A stretch of DNA of 64,000 bases from Oscillospiraceae bacterium (GTDB lineage Bacteria > Bacillota > Clostridia > Oscillospirales > Oscillospiraceae): assembly GCA_902802045.1 (NCBI GenBank), contig CADCKQ010000003.1, forward strand, positions 62,001-126,000, in the 5' to 3' direction. The position numbers were made by a program, and so were the translations under genes. Below the pieces are notes generated by a model. That model made no database searches. It saw only the letters and a program-made list of their open reading frames with translations, and was not told where the DNA came from. Positions 36,756 to 44,963 of the stretch are shown here, in pieces (positions within the stretch are counted from its first letter, which is position 1; each line of letters begins with the position of its first letter).

Positions 36756-37478
36756 TCATTTTAACCAGGTGTCTTTATCCGCCTTCAGATATGCTTTAAA
36801 CATCTCAAGATCATCTTTTGTTGTCAGTTTGATGTTTTTATCCGAACCTGCGGCAAAATGAAGTCTCACTCCCAACTGTACCATCATCGTGTTTGTATAG
36901 TTGGAGCCATGAATTCCTATCTCTTTCTCATACGCCTCGCGGTATTTTTCCAAGAGCAATCCGAATTTATAAGCCTGTGGCGTTGAGACTCTCCTCAATG
37001 TCTCTCTCGGAATATATTCAACAGTTGTATTCTGATCATCTTTTGCGACTTTGAAGATCTGCTCATTGTATGGCATCGACGTCACTGCGTTTCCGAACTG
37101 TGAGCATTTTGAGATTACATCCGTTAAAACCGAGGTCTCAACCAAAGGTCTTATACCGTCATGTATTATTACAATATCTTCATCAGCGCATTTCCCTTCA
37201 AGGTTGTATACTCCGTTGCGTATCGACTCCTGTCCCGTTTCTCCGCCGGAAACGACCCATTTCAGCTTGGAAATATTGAATTGTCTGGCGTAAGCCCACA
37301 AGACCTCATGCCATCCGTCCAAACAGACGACTTCTATAGCGTCTACCTGAGGATGTTTTTGAAAGCCCTCCAGAGTATATATTATTACCGGTTTATCATA
37401 TACATTTATGAATTGCTTGGGAATATCCTGCCCCATTCGGTTTCCTTTTCCCCCGGCTATTATTATTGCTGTCGTCAT
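36756..37478 (-). CDS. TarI/IspD-family cytidylyltransferase (probably a polyol phosphate)
   Basis: 240 residues. Nucleotide motif IIAGGKGNRMGQDIPKQF at residue 6, VIIHDGIRPLV near 105 and a C-terminal NIKLTTKDDLEMF. This is the IspD/TarI family, which uses CTP to activate methylerythritol phosphate or ribitol 5-phosphate. Its place inside a teichoic-acid-like cluster next to an SDR and TagF-type enzymes favours a CDP-polyol for the polymer over the isoprenoid role. The two cannot be separated by motif alone. Confidence 0.8.
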   Translation of the reverse strand: MTTAIIIAGGKGNRMGQDIPKQFINVYDKPVIIYTLEGFQKHPQVDAIEVVCLDGWHEVLWAYARQFNISKLKWVVSGGETGQESIRNGVYNLEGKCADEDIVIIHDGIRPLVETSVLTDVISKCSQFGNAVTSMPYNEQIFKVAKDDQNTTVEYIPRETLRRVSTPQAYKFGLLLEKYREAYEKEIGIHGSNYTNTMMVQLGVRLHFAAGSDKNIKLTTKDDLEMFKAYLKADKDTWLK

Positions 37479-37522
37479 AACGTTTCAAACAGCTCCTTTC
37501 TGCTTCCTATATGCATCATCTA

Positions 37523-38986
37523 TTAGCTATCCTTTGCTTTGACGCTAAGAATCGCATTCTTTGGTTCATTCAACACCAGAATATCCATTTCTTCATCAGG
37601 GACTTTCTTTATATCGTTCTTTTTTGCAAAGAAGAAAACAAGCCCCATTACTACCCAGATACCGAGTGCAACAAATGACTGTACAGACATTTGAGCCGGT
37701 GAAAACGGAAGGAGAAGGAGTGCAAGGATAAAGGCAGAAATGATTGCTCCTGCCATAGCCATTGCCGGTTTAAAAGTTTTATCAGGATCTTTACAAGCCA
37801 TTTTATAAGCCGAAAGGCATGTAAAACAGTATCCTATTGCTGTACCGACTGAGCACATATCGATTACCCATCCAAGCACATTTCTGCCAAAAAATGGGCA
37901 GATAAAACAAATCATCATAATAAAGATTACGGCAATATGCGGAGTATGATATTTTTCATTCAGTCCGGCAAAAACCTTTGGGAGCATCTGAGACCTTCCC
38001 ATGCTGAATAGTAGCCGGCTCGCAGCCAAGTAAAATCCGTTGATTCCTGTAAATATCGCCATTAACACAGCAACCGAAACGAATGTCGTTCCTGCGCGTC
38101 CCATTGTCTTGTCCAACATTGCGCCGGTAAGCCACTTTACAGGTTCTCCGTCAGCATCTTTAAGGCCAAAAAGAGTCTGCCATGGGATAACTACATCTGT
38201 AATGATTGCCATAGCAATATATATCAATGCTCCGATAATGATTGCAGAAACTATCAGCCTCTTAACTTTGCTGTGGGCGAAATTGTATTCTTCCGCAGCC
38301 TGAGGAATTGTGTCAAAACCTACGAAGCAGTACGGTGTAACCACAAGAATAGAAAGAATACCCGGAACAAGTCCCTTACCTGCGCCATATGCAGGTTGCA
38401 GATTGCTGAAATCTGTTTTTCCGGTCACGAAGGAGCCAATCACAGCAAGAGCAACAGACACGCAGAGAAGAATAGCAAGCGTAAGTTGAACCCTTCCTGT
38501 TCTCTTTATTCCGACATAATTCAGAAAGGCAAACAAAGCCAAAAAGAATACCGAGAGCAAAACCTCCCCCAAATACACATCGTAACCAGCCATATTATAC
38601 AAATAACCAAACTTGAAAACGCCGGGTAAAATATATGAAGCTAATACCGGAATAGCTGTTGCATTCATTGCTGCCAAAGTGACATACCCCAGGAGCATCA
38701 TCCATCCGCATACAAATGCCGGAAAACGGCCAAAAGAATAGTAAGTATACGCAAATTCTCCTCCAGCAACTCTGATCTTTGGTATCAGATAGGCATAACA
38801 TAATCCTATTACAACCATCAAAACACCGCCAAGCAGGAACCCTATGATTAGTGCCAACGGTCCGCCGGCCTGTCTGGTCCATTCGGCACCCTGAATGAAG
38901 CAGCCCCATCCGATAATAGCTCCAACCGCCAAAGCCCATACGGCGCCCGGGTTCATTTGTTTATTCAGTGAGTTTTTCTCTTCCAT
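37523..38986 (-). CDS. APC-family amino-acid permease
   Basis: 487 residues with about twelve membrane helices. It has GAIIGWGCFIQGAEW near residue 22 (the APC substrate-binding helix break), GGEFAYTYYSFGRFPAF, and FVGFDTIPQAAEEY near 225. These importers take up amino acids or amines. The gene lies between the carrier/ligase genes and tarI, with gaps of 24 and 44 bp, in the same direction. It probably supplies the amino acid loaded by the upstream ligase (inference). GAGGTG precedes the ATG. Confidence 0.88.
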   Translation of the reverse strand: MEEKNSLNKQMNPGAVWALAVGAIIGWGCFIQGAEWTRQAGGPLALIIGFLLGGVLMVVIGLCYAYLIPKIRVAGGEFAYTYYSFGRFPAFVCGWMMLLGYVTLAAMNATAIPVLASYILPGVFKFGYLYNMAGYDVYLGEVLLSVFFLALFAFLNYVGIKRTGRVQLTLAILLCVSVALAVIGSFVTGKTDFSNLQPAYGAGKGLVPGILSILVVTPYCFVGFDTIPQAAEEYNFAHSKVKRLIVSAIIIGALIYIAMAIITDVVIPWQTLFGLKDADGEPVKWLTGAMLDKTMGRAGTTFVSVAVLMAIFTGINGFYLAASRLLFSMGRSQMLPKVFAGLNEKYHTPHIAVIFIMMICFICPFFGRNVLGWVIDMCSVGTAIGYCFTCLSAYKMACKDPDKTFKPAMAMAGAIISAFILALLLLPFSPAQMSVQSFVALGIWVVMGLVFFFAKKNDIKKVPDEEMDILVLNEPKNAILSVKAKDS

Positions 38987-39010
38987 TTGTACACCTCAAT
39001 AATTCTCATA

Positions 39011-39238
39011 TTATTCGTCTTCCAGTTTTTGTATCATGGCATATAGTGCCTCAACGCTGTTGAAGTTTGCCGGAATCAGCTCCGAGATCGGTACTTTAAC
39101 ATCATATTCCTCACTGATCATCGCAACGATCTGAATAATATCAAAAGAGGCAAGCAAGCCGCTTTCAACCATCTTCGTTTCAGTCTTGAAGTCAATATCA
39201 TCGCGGATCTCTTTCAGTTTTTCAATCAGCTCTTCCAT
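39011..39238 (-). CDS. DltC-like acyl carrier protein
   Basis: 75 residues, all helical and acidic. The phosphopantetheine site region reads GLLASFDIIQIV: the Ser is present, but the usual Asp before it (DSL/DSM) is Ala. The Asp is well conserved in carriers because it helps the holo-synthase, so this is unusual. The next gene upstream is the matching ligase (gap 20 bp). The pair resembles DltC/DltA. AAAGGAG precedes the ATG. Confidence 0.85.
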   Translation of the reverse strand: MEELIEKLKEIRDDIDFKTETKMVESGLLASFDIIQIVAMISEEYDVKVPISELIPANFNSVEALYAMIQKLEDE

Positions 39239-39258
39239 TGTTTTTCTCCTTTAATATG

Positions 39259-40764
39259 TTAATGAAATTGTGCTTTCAAAGCTGCACGGTCAATTTTTCC
39301 GTTCAGGTTCATCGGCATAGAATCCAACTGGTGGATCTTATTGGGAATCATATACTCAGGCAATACTAATTTGAGTCTTTCACGAATTTCTCCCGTTTCA
39401 ATTTTTCCAATATAGTACAAAACTATCTGAGACCGTTTGCTGTCATACAGGCAGCATGCCCGGTCAATTTTATCCAATGCGGAGACTGCAGTCTCGATTT
39501 CCCCCAGTTCGATCCGGTGTCCCATGTGCTTGATTTGAAAATCTTTTCTGCTCACAAATATCAGCTCTCCGTACTCATTATACCTCACCAGATCACCCGT
39601 GCGGTAAATTTTTTCCGGATATTCATGGTTCAGAGGATTCTGAACAAAGGCTGCCGCGGTTTTTTCCGGTTCATTATAATATCCATATGCAAGCGACGGA
39701 CCTCTGCCGCAAAGCTCCCCAACTTCTCCTTGTCCTGCAGGCTGATCATTGCTATCCAGAATGAGAATGTCCATATGCTCGCAGGCTTTGCCAATCGGAA
39801 TAGATTCGTTATCCTTGATCTCTCTGTCGAGAATATAATAAGCACAGATATCTGTCAACTCAGTCGGGCCATATGCATTGGCAAACAGAACGTCCGGATA
39901 TTCCCTGCGCCACATATTGAGTTGCTTTGTGGGCATAACTTCTCCGCTGAACATAACGAATCTGAGATGCGGAAGCCGGATTTCCGGCAATGCTCCCATA
40001 TTCGCGATCATACAAAGTGCAGATGGAACCCAATACAAAGTGTTGATTTTATTTTCCTTCAGATAATTCATCAGCATACCGGGGAAAGAGAATGCCATAC
40101 GTGGAATAATATATGTCGTGGAACCGTTACGGATGGTCTGAAAGATATCCAACCCGGACATCACAAAATAGAATGGGGTCTGATTTCCAAAGACAGTGTT
40201 TTTGTCAAGCGGAAAGCAGGCTGCAAGCCATTCGCAGTATTCAAGCACAGCTCTGTGTGAGATTATGACCCCCTTGGGCATTCCTGTAGAGCCGGAAGTA
40301 AACAAAACATATAAAACGTCAGAACTGATTACTTTACCTTTTGCAGCATCTACTGCTTTCAAATCGGCTGGGGAAGTCATGAGTTCCTCGTAAACGTAAA
40401 CTTGAGTTCCACCCGCAAAGCTTCCTACTGTTTCAGCATATTTTTCTGTTGTCAGAACTGCTTCAGGCAAAAGCGTATCCAAGATCTTCTCAATTCTCGC
40501 TACCGGCATATGGGCATCCAAAACCGTGTAGAAGTTCCCGCTGTATGCAGCTCCCATCATGGCGCTGACACATTCCGTCTGTTTATCCATATAGATAGCA
40601 ACAGGCTTTTTAAATAGCTCACTTTTTATCAATGCAGTCGCTACCTGACATGCCTCAGTCTTCAACTCAGCAAAAGTCATTTTTCTGTTGTCATCTGCAA
40701 ACGCTGTTTTTTCTGCAAAGCATTCCGCTGTTATGTCCAAATAATCTGTTATTCTTTGTATCAT
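39259..40764 (-). CDS. DltA-like amino-acid adenylating ligase
   Basis: 501 residues from ATG 40764, which has AGGGAGAG 8 bp upstream; the open frame continues to 40806 without a site. Adenylation motifs in order: FTSGSTGMPKG near residue 160, NAYGPTE near 295, YRTGDLV near 380 and the C-terminal catalytic Lys in NLNGKIDR. The layout fits DltA and related stand-alone adenylation enzymes that load an amino acid on a carrier. The amino acid is not readable from the sequence. The 139 bp before it are AT-rich with no clear promoter. Confidence 0.85.
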   Translation of the reverse strand: MIQRITDYLDITAECFAEKTAFADDNRKMTFAELKTEACQVATALIKSELFKKPVAIYMDKQTECVSAMMGAAYSGNFYTVLDAHMPVARIEKILDTLLPEAVLTTEKYAETVGSFAGGTQVYVYEELMTSPADLKAVDAAKGKVISSDVLYVLFTSGSTGMPKGVIISHRAVLEYCEWLAACFPLDKNTVFGNQTPFYFVMSGLDIFQTIRNGSTTYIIPRMAFSFPGMLMNYLKENKINTLYWVPSALCMIANMGALPEIRLPHLRFVMFSGEVMPTKQLNMWRREYPDVLFANAYGPTELTDICAYYILDREIKDNESIPIGKACEHMDILILDSNDQPAGQGEVGELCGRGPSLAYGYYNEPEKTAAAFVQNPLNHEYPEKIYRTGDLVRYNEYGELIFVSRKDFQIKHMGHRIELGEIETAVSALDKIDRACCLYDSKRSQIVLYYIGKIETGEIRERLKLVLPEYMIPNKIHQLDSMPMNLNGKIDRAALKAQFH

Positions 40765-40903
40765 TATACAACTCTCCCTAACACATAGATCTTTTTCTCT
40801 GATCAAATTAACCTTTGATTTTCTCTTATCAACTGAACTATGGCTTATTATTGCATTCTCGCAATTTCCCTATTAATTAACAACTGTTTATTCCATTAAA
40901 TAA

Positions 40904-42046
40904 TTATTTCATTTCTTCCAATTTATACAGAAGCTGCGGAGTTTCAGCCAATGATTTTTTTTCTCCTTTATCGTATAAATCTTTTGCATATTCATAAAAC
41001 AGCTGATAATACTCTGCTGTAGTATCCCACATCTTTTTTACATCTTCATTTATAGTTTTAGTTGATGTAAGTCCGTATTCACATAATAAAAATCTGGAAA
41101 AAAAATCGGTAAACTTTCTTTGTCCGGTAAAATTCATATGACCCTCATTATAAAAATCAATTTTAGGGTCCAAACCAATTTCTTTAAAGCAAGATTCAAA
41201 ATTCACATAATCATAACCATATTCTTCAAATATATGACTAGCATAATTTGCCATCTTGCATGAATTGTAATATCGATTACCTTCTTCTTGCGTAATAACA
41301 TGCGGAAAAGAAGTAAAGAGAATATTGCTGATTCCCCTTTTTCTGCACCCTTCCAAAAAATCTCTCAAGTATTGTTCTGACAACGGATGAAGCTTTTCTT
41401 CATCAACTATTCCTTTATTTTCACTCACGGTTGTCATTACATCTTTCGCCGTATTGGTATAGTTCCCCTTCAATACGCTATAACCTCTCTGTTTCAATGC
41501 AAGTCCCGCATCAATATACGTCTTTTTTTCTTCTATTTTGTTCCATTCACTATGATATTTTATAAAAGGCAAGAAAAAGGTAATACTTGGATCAATATAC
41601 ACATTATCTTTTGCTATACTTCGTACTTCGTTCAATTTTCTGCTGGAAACAGGCATATGATCTAATACGAAGTGCCTTGCTGCATTACCATAAATAGTTT
41701 TTTCGTCGGTATAAAACATACCATTTGTTTCTATCACGATTAAATCCGGATTCTGATATGCAAGGACATCCTCAAGCATTGCGTCCCATAGTGATACCGG
41801 CGCGGCATCAACGCTATACGGATAACTTGTAAAACCAAATTCTTTATATGCATATCCGGCCGAATAATCGGCAGTTATTTCGCTTGATCCAATTAGTACT
41901 AAATCGATAGAATCAACAGGTTCCATTCTGTAAGCATCGATTCGCAGTTCATTGCTTGTCCATGTATTAAAAATCACCTTCGAAAAATCCAACAAATAAA
42001 CTATCACCAAAAAAACAGACAGTATTTTTACAACCCGTTTAAGCAA
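40904..42046 (-). CDS. Membrane-anchored SGNH-type hydrolase/transferase (DltD-like role)
   Basis: 380 residues with TTG as the likely start (GAGGT upstream, no ATG nearby). One N-terminal membrane helix (about 5-25) faces the rest outward. Catalytic parts are VLIGSSEITADY near residue 50 (nucleophile Ser) and DFYNEGHMNFTGQRKF near 315 (Asp/Glu and His). The same arrangement is found in DltD and in AlgX/AlgJ-like proteins that work with an MBOAT partner. The MBOAT gene ends 24 bp upstream, which supports such a pair. Confidence 0.78.
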   Translation of the reverse strand: MLKRVVKILSVFLVIVYLLDFSKVIFNTWTSNELRIDAYRMEPVDSIDLVLIGSSEITADYSAGYAYKEFGFTSYPYSVDAAPVSLWDAMLEDVLAYQNPDLIVIETNGMFYTDEKTIYGNAARHFVLDHMPVSSRKLNEVRSIAKDNVYIDPSITFFLPFIKYHSEWNKIEEKKTYIDAGLALKQRGYSVLKGNYTNTAKDVMTTVSENKGIVDEEKLHPLSEQYLRDFLEGCRKRGISNILFTSFPHVITQEEGNRYYNSCKMANYASHIFEEYGYDYVNFESCFKEIGLDPKIDFYNEGHMNFTGQRKFTDFFSRFLLCEYGLTSTKTINEDVKKMWDTTAEYYQLFYEYAKDLYDKGEKKSLAETPQLLYKLEEMK

Positions 42047-42070
42047 TTTTATATACCTCTTCTGACCATT

Positions 42071-43681
42071 TTAGAATTGAGCATATGCAAATTCTGAAGC
42101 CTGAACACCCGGCCCATATATACCAAAAATTAATATAACAATAATACAAGAAACTATTAAAATCCACTGAGTAAACGTTCCCTCCCTTTCGAAAATGGTA
42201 CGCAATGGGATTGATGGATTGTTTTCTCTCAAAACTCCAACGGCAAACATCAACAGTGTGCACAAAATCAATAGAATATAATCAGGTTTACACAAACTGA
42301 TATTGTTCCCGATCTGTTCTTTTGCTGCTATGAAATTCTGTTCTGTAATTATTTTCCTGAGCCATGGTAAAAAATCCCTTGCACTCCATATCAAATCCGT
42401 AATATTCCCTATGCATACAAGGATAAATGTTCGAACTATCTGAAAAGCATGATGGGCAAAGCTTTTTACATTGATGTGAAGAAATCTGTTGACCCATTCA
42501 AAACATGGTTTGAAAAGTGTTGAAAGCATAATAATTATGCCGTTGTATATGCCGAACAATATGTATTTGGATCCAGCACCATGCCAGATACCCACAACCA
42601 GAAAAACAATCAGTGAAGCAATTGTCCCGGGCAGTACTACAGCCAAATAAGCTCCGACCTTTGATTTCCCAAAAAAAGAATTTTTAACCGCTTTTGTAAA
42701 ACGATTGGCGCCTTTTGACAGAGCAATCGGATAGAAAATATAGCTCTTCATCCAGGCCCCAAGGCTGATATGCCAACGATTCCAGTAGTCATTCAGTGAT
42801 GTGGCAAAATAGGGTTGACGAAAATTCTGTATCATATCGATCCCCAGCATCTGCGCAATTGCACGGATAATATCAATGCCTGCTGAAAAATCTGCATATA
42901 GTTGCAAAGCATAAAGCAGCACTGTAAATGTAAGGACTGTCCCATTGAATTCATATGGACTGTTGGTGACTGCCTGTATTGCTGCTGCTGCACGGTCTGC
43001 AATCACCAGCTTTTTAAAAAACCCCCAGAGCATCAGTTCCAGCCCGTATTTTATTCTTCGATACTCACATCTGTGCGGCTCATAAAGCTGATGAGCCAGC
43101 TGATTATAGCTGCTGATAGGGCCTTGGAGGATCTGCGGAAAAAAAGAAATAAACAGGGCCAGCTTTGCAATATTTTGCTCCGCCTCAGTGTCTTCACGAT
43201 AAACGTCTATAACATAAGACATGGACTGGAACGTATAAAATGAAATACCGAGCGGTATAAGCAAATTCAAAGATACACTTGAGAGATTAAAAACGCGACT
43301 TGCAATATAAGAAAGATAATTGAAATACTTGATGAAAAATAATATGCCAAAATTCAAAAGAAGGCAAAGTGTTGTCCAGTTCCTTGTTTTTCTTTTTGCT
43401 TTTGCTTTATATGCTGTTCTGTCTTCCCTTGTTAAACTGTTTTTATTTTCTATAATAAATGCTTTGGTCGCTAGATTGATTTGTGTGATCTTTCTCGTTG
43501 CGAGATAGGTGGTGACTGTTGTAAAAACTATATAAAAAAGAAAACGTATATCTGCCCACAGATAAAAAACATAGCTTGCAACCAAAAGCACAATCCATTG
43601 ATAATTCTTTCTTGGAAAAAGATAGTATATTACTATGGTCAGAATAAGAAAACAGGCAAATGCTGCAGATGTGAAGCTCAT
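42071..43681 (-). CDS. MBOAT-family O-acyltransferase (DltB/AlgI-like)
   Basis: 536 residues with about ten or more membrane helices. Family marks are PLGISFYTFQSMSYVID near residue 142, LQGPISSY near 185, NDYWNRWHISLGAWMKSY near 302 and the catalytic His in GIWHGAG near 365. DltB-type MBOATs take an acyl or aminoacyl group from a carrier inside and pass it through the membrane. Here ligase, carrier, MBOAT and SGNH genes all stand in a row, as in dlt systems, but the order and the flanking genes differ. AAAGGA is upstream of the ATG. Confidence 0.88.
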   Translation of the reverse strand: MSFTSAAFACFLILTIVIYYLFPRKNYQWIVLLVASYVFYLWADIRFLFYIVFTTVTTYLATRKITQINLATKAFIIENKNSLTREDRTAYKAKAKRKTRNWTTLCLLLNFGILFFIKYFNYLSYIASRVFNLSSVSLNLLIPLGISFYTFQSMSYVIDVYREDTEAEQNIAKLALFISFFPQILQGPISSYNQLAHQLYEPHRCEYRRIKYGLELMLWGFFKKLVIADRAAAAIQAVTNSPYEFNGTVLTFTVLLYALQLYADFSAGIDIIRAIAQMLGIDMIQNFRQPYFATSLNDYWNRWHISLGAWMKSYIFYPIALSKGANRFTKAVKNSFFGKSKVGAYLAVVLPGTIASLIVFLVVGIWHGAGSKYILFGIYNGIIIMLSTLFKPCFEWVNRFLHINVKSFAHHAFQIVRTFILVCIGNITDLIWSARDFLPWLRKIITEQNFIAAKEQIGNNISLCKPDYILLILCTLLMFAVGVLRENNPSIPLRTIFEREGTFTQWILIVSCIIVILIFGIYGPGVQASEFAYAQF

Positions 43682-43709
43682 ATTGGTGCTTATCCTTTCA
43701 GTTATAGTT

Positions 43710-44234
43710 TCAGCCTTTTTCTTTTATCCTTTTAACCATCTGTGCAGGGCTTTCTCCTTCTCTCATTCCCGGAACTCTGATCTCTTCCTTCTGCTGCCCG
43801 TTCTCCTTTTCTTTCTCCCTTTGCTTCTGCTTTCTCTCCCTGTCCTTTGCCCGTTTTTCTTCAAGCTTGGCAAAATACTGGCTCGTCTCCCAGTCTTCTA
43901 TGTGAACGAAGTTGTTCTCTATCTTTATCAGACCATACTGCTGCAAAAGTTCAAGACACTGGTTAGTTTCATACACCGGTCTGTATATAAGATAGGAAAA
44001 GTCATCAATGCTGAACGACTGATCTTTAAATATGCTTATATTTCCTTCCGGATCAAGCTCTGCCGCCGCCATACACATAAGCCTTAAATAAACATAATAG
44101 ACCATATCTGCATCCGTCGCGGTGTCCGAATAAAAAGGCCCGTTTGCCAGCGCATCGAGGATCTTTATTTTCGGATCATCGAAGAAATCACAGTAGAACT
44201 TAAACCACTTTTCTTTATCCTTATCCCTCGCCAT
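43710..44234 (-). CDS. Phage/plasmid-type replication protein (replisome organizer N-terminal-like)
   Basis: 174 residues from ATG 44234 (AAAGGAG upstream). The pattern KWFKFYCDFFDDPKIKIL at the N-terminus, VYYVYLRLMCMA, LLQQYGLIKIENNFVHIEDW in the middle and a very charged C-terminal tail (RAKDRERKQKQREKEKE) resembles the DnaD-like organiser proteins of phages and integrative elements. Such a gene has no obvious role in polymer synthesis. It sits between tagD and the MBOAT gene in the same direction, with short repeats upstream. It may be a remnant of a mobile element or an insertion. No integrase or other phage gene is seen nearby. Confidence 0.7.
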   Translation of the reverse strand: MARDKDKEKWFKFYCDFFDDPKIKILDALANGPFYSDTATDADMVYYVYLRLMCMAAAELDPEGNISIFKDQSFSIDDFSYLIYRPVYETNQCLELLQQYGLIKIENNFVHIEDWETSQYFAKLEEKRAKDRERKQKQREKEKENGQQKEEIRVPGMREGESPAQMVKRIKEKG

Positions 44235-44304
44235 ATCGATCTCCTTTACAAACACCTTTAAAACAGTTATTTAAGCTCCCCTCCGGGGAATCCAAGGGGG
44301 AATT

Positions 44305-44387
44305 AACTTATCTTATTATATTTTTTCTTTTTTTATCTTATCTGCAGTGTGACATCCGCTGTCTGTCCGTGTGACAGAGCGTGACAC
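44305..44387. repeat. AT-rich stretch and three GTGACA repeats upstream of the replication-type gene
   Basis: AGTGTGACA (44346-44354), CGTGTGACA (44368-44376) and GCGTGACAC (44379-44387) are direct repeats of a GTGACA core. A T/A-rich block of about 40 bp (44305-44345) lies between them and the gene. The arrangement looks like a small iteron-type origin but the spacing is uneven. The rest of 44235-44446 shows only a GC-rich inverted piece (CCCCTCCGGGG) near 44280. Confidence 0.4.
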
Positions 44388-44446
44388 TAATTGGGTCCGG
44401 ATTGCCGGCAGCTTGGCATTTTTTATCGGTTGAAAATGACTATCCT

Positions 44447-44905
44447 TCAAATAATTACCGGATCTGTATTTATATCCTCATGGCTGATCCTGCTCTCGGC
44501 ATCCACCGCGTTGGCATCATAAAGATCATGCCTGATCTTAGTGCTGGAGACTTCAGGAGTCCTCGGCAGATACACCACTTCCACGCCTTCCTCTTTCAGA
44601 AAATCAAACTTCCCCTTCCAGTCATCACCCATCACGAAAGTATCGATATGGTACTCATGCATATCGCTGCGTTTTTGCTGCCAGCTTTCTTCCGGTATCA
44701 CCAGATCTACGTATCGTATGGATTCCAGCAGCTGTTTTCTCTGTTCATAGGAAAAATAAGTATTTTTATGCTTTTCATTCCAGTTGAATTCATCCGACGA
44801 AATTGCCACGATCAGATAATCCCCCAAAGCCTTTGCCCGTCTGAGAAGATTTATATGGCCGTAATGGAGGAGATCAAATGTCCCGTATGTTATTACTCTT
44901 TTCAT
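44447..44905 (-). CDS. tagD: Glycerol-3-phosphate cytidylyltransferase
   Basis: 152 residues from ATG 44905 (AAAGGTG upstream). It has the nucleotidyltransferase motif YGTFDLLHYGHINLLRRAK at the start and RTPEVSSTKIR near residue 110. These are typical of TagD, which makes CDP-glycerol from CTP and glycerol 3-phosphate. It lies 59 bp after a TagF-like gene, so CDP-glycerol for poly(glycerol phosphate) is the likely product. The C-terminal 25 residues extend past the usual end. Confidence 0.93.
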   Translation of the reverse strand: MKRVITYGTFDLLHYGHINLLRRAKALGDYLIVAISSDEFNWNEKHKNTYFSYEQRKQLLESIRYVDLVIPEESWQQKRSDMHEYHIDTFVMGDDWKGKFDFLKEEGVEVVYLPRTPEVSSTKIRHDLYDANAVDAESRISHEDINTDPVII

Positions 44906-44963
44906 TCCGTCACCTTTCAAAACATTATCCCGACACTGTCACGCAATTATAATTCAAGAACAG

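Noticed and set aside
44346..44387. CRISPR-like array
   Set aside because: Three short copies with uneven spacing and no cas gene; does not fit CRISPR. No CRISPR array was seen in the window.
43710..44446. Complete prophage or integrative element
   Set aside because: Only one replication-type gene is present; no integrase, portal, terminase, capsid or att-like repeats were found.
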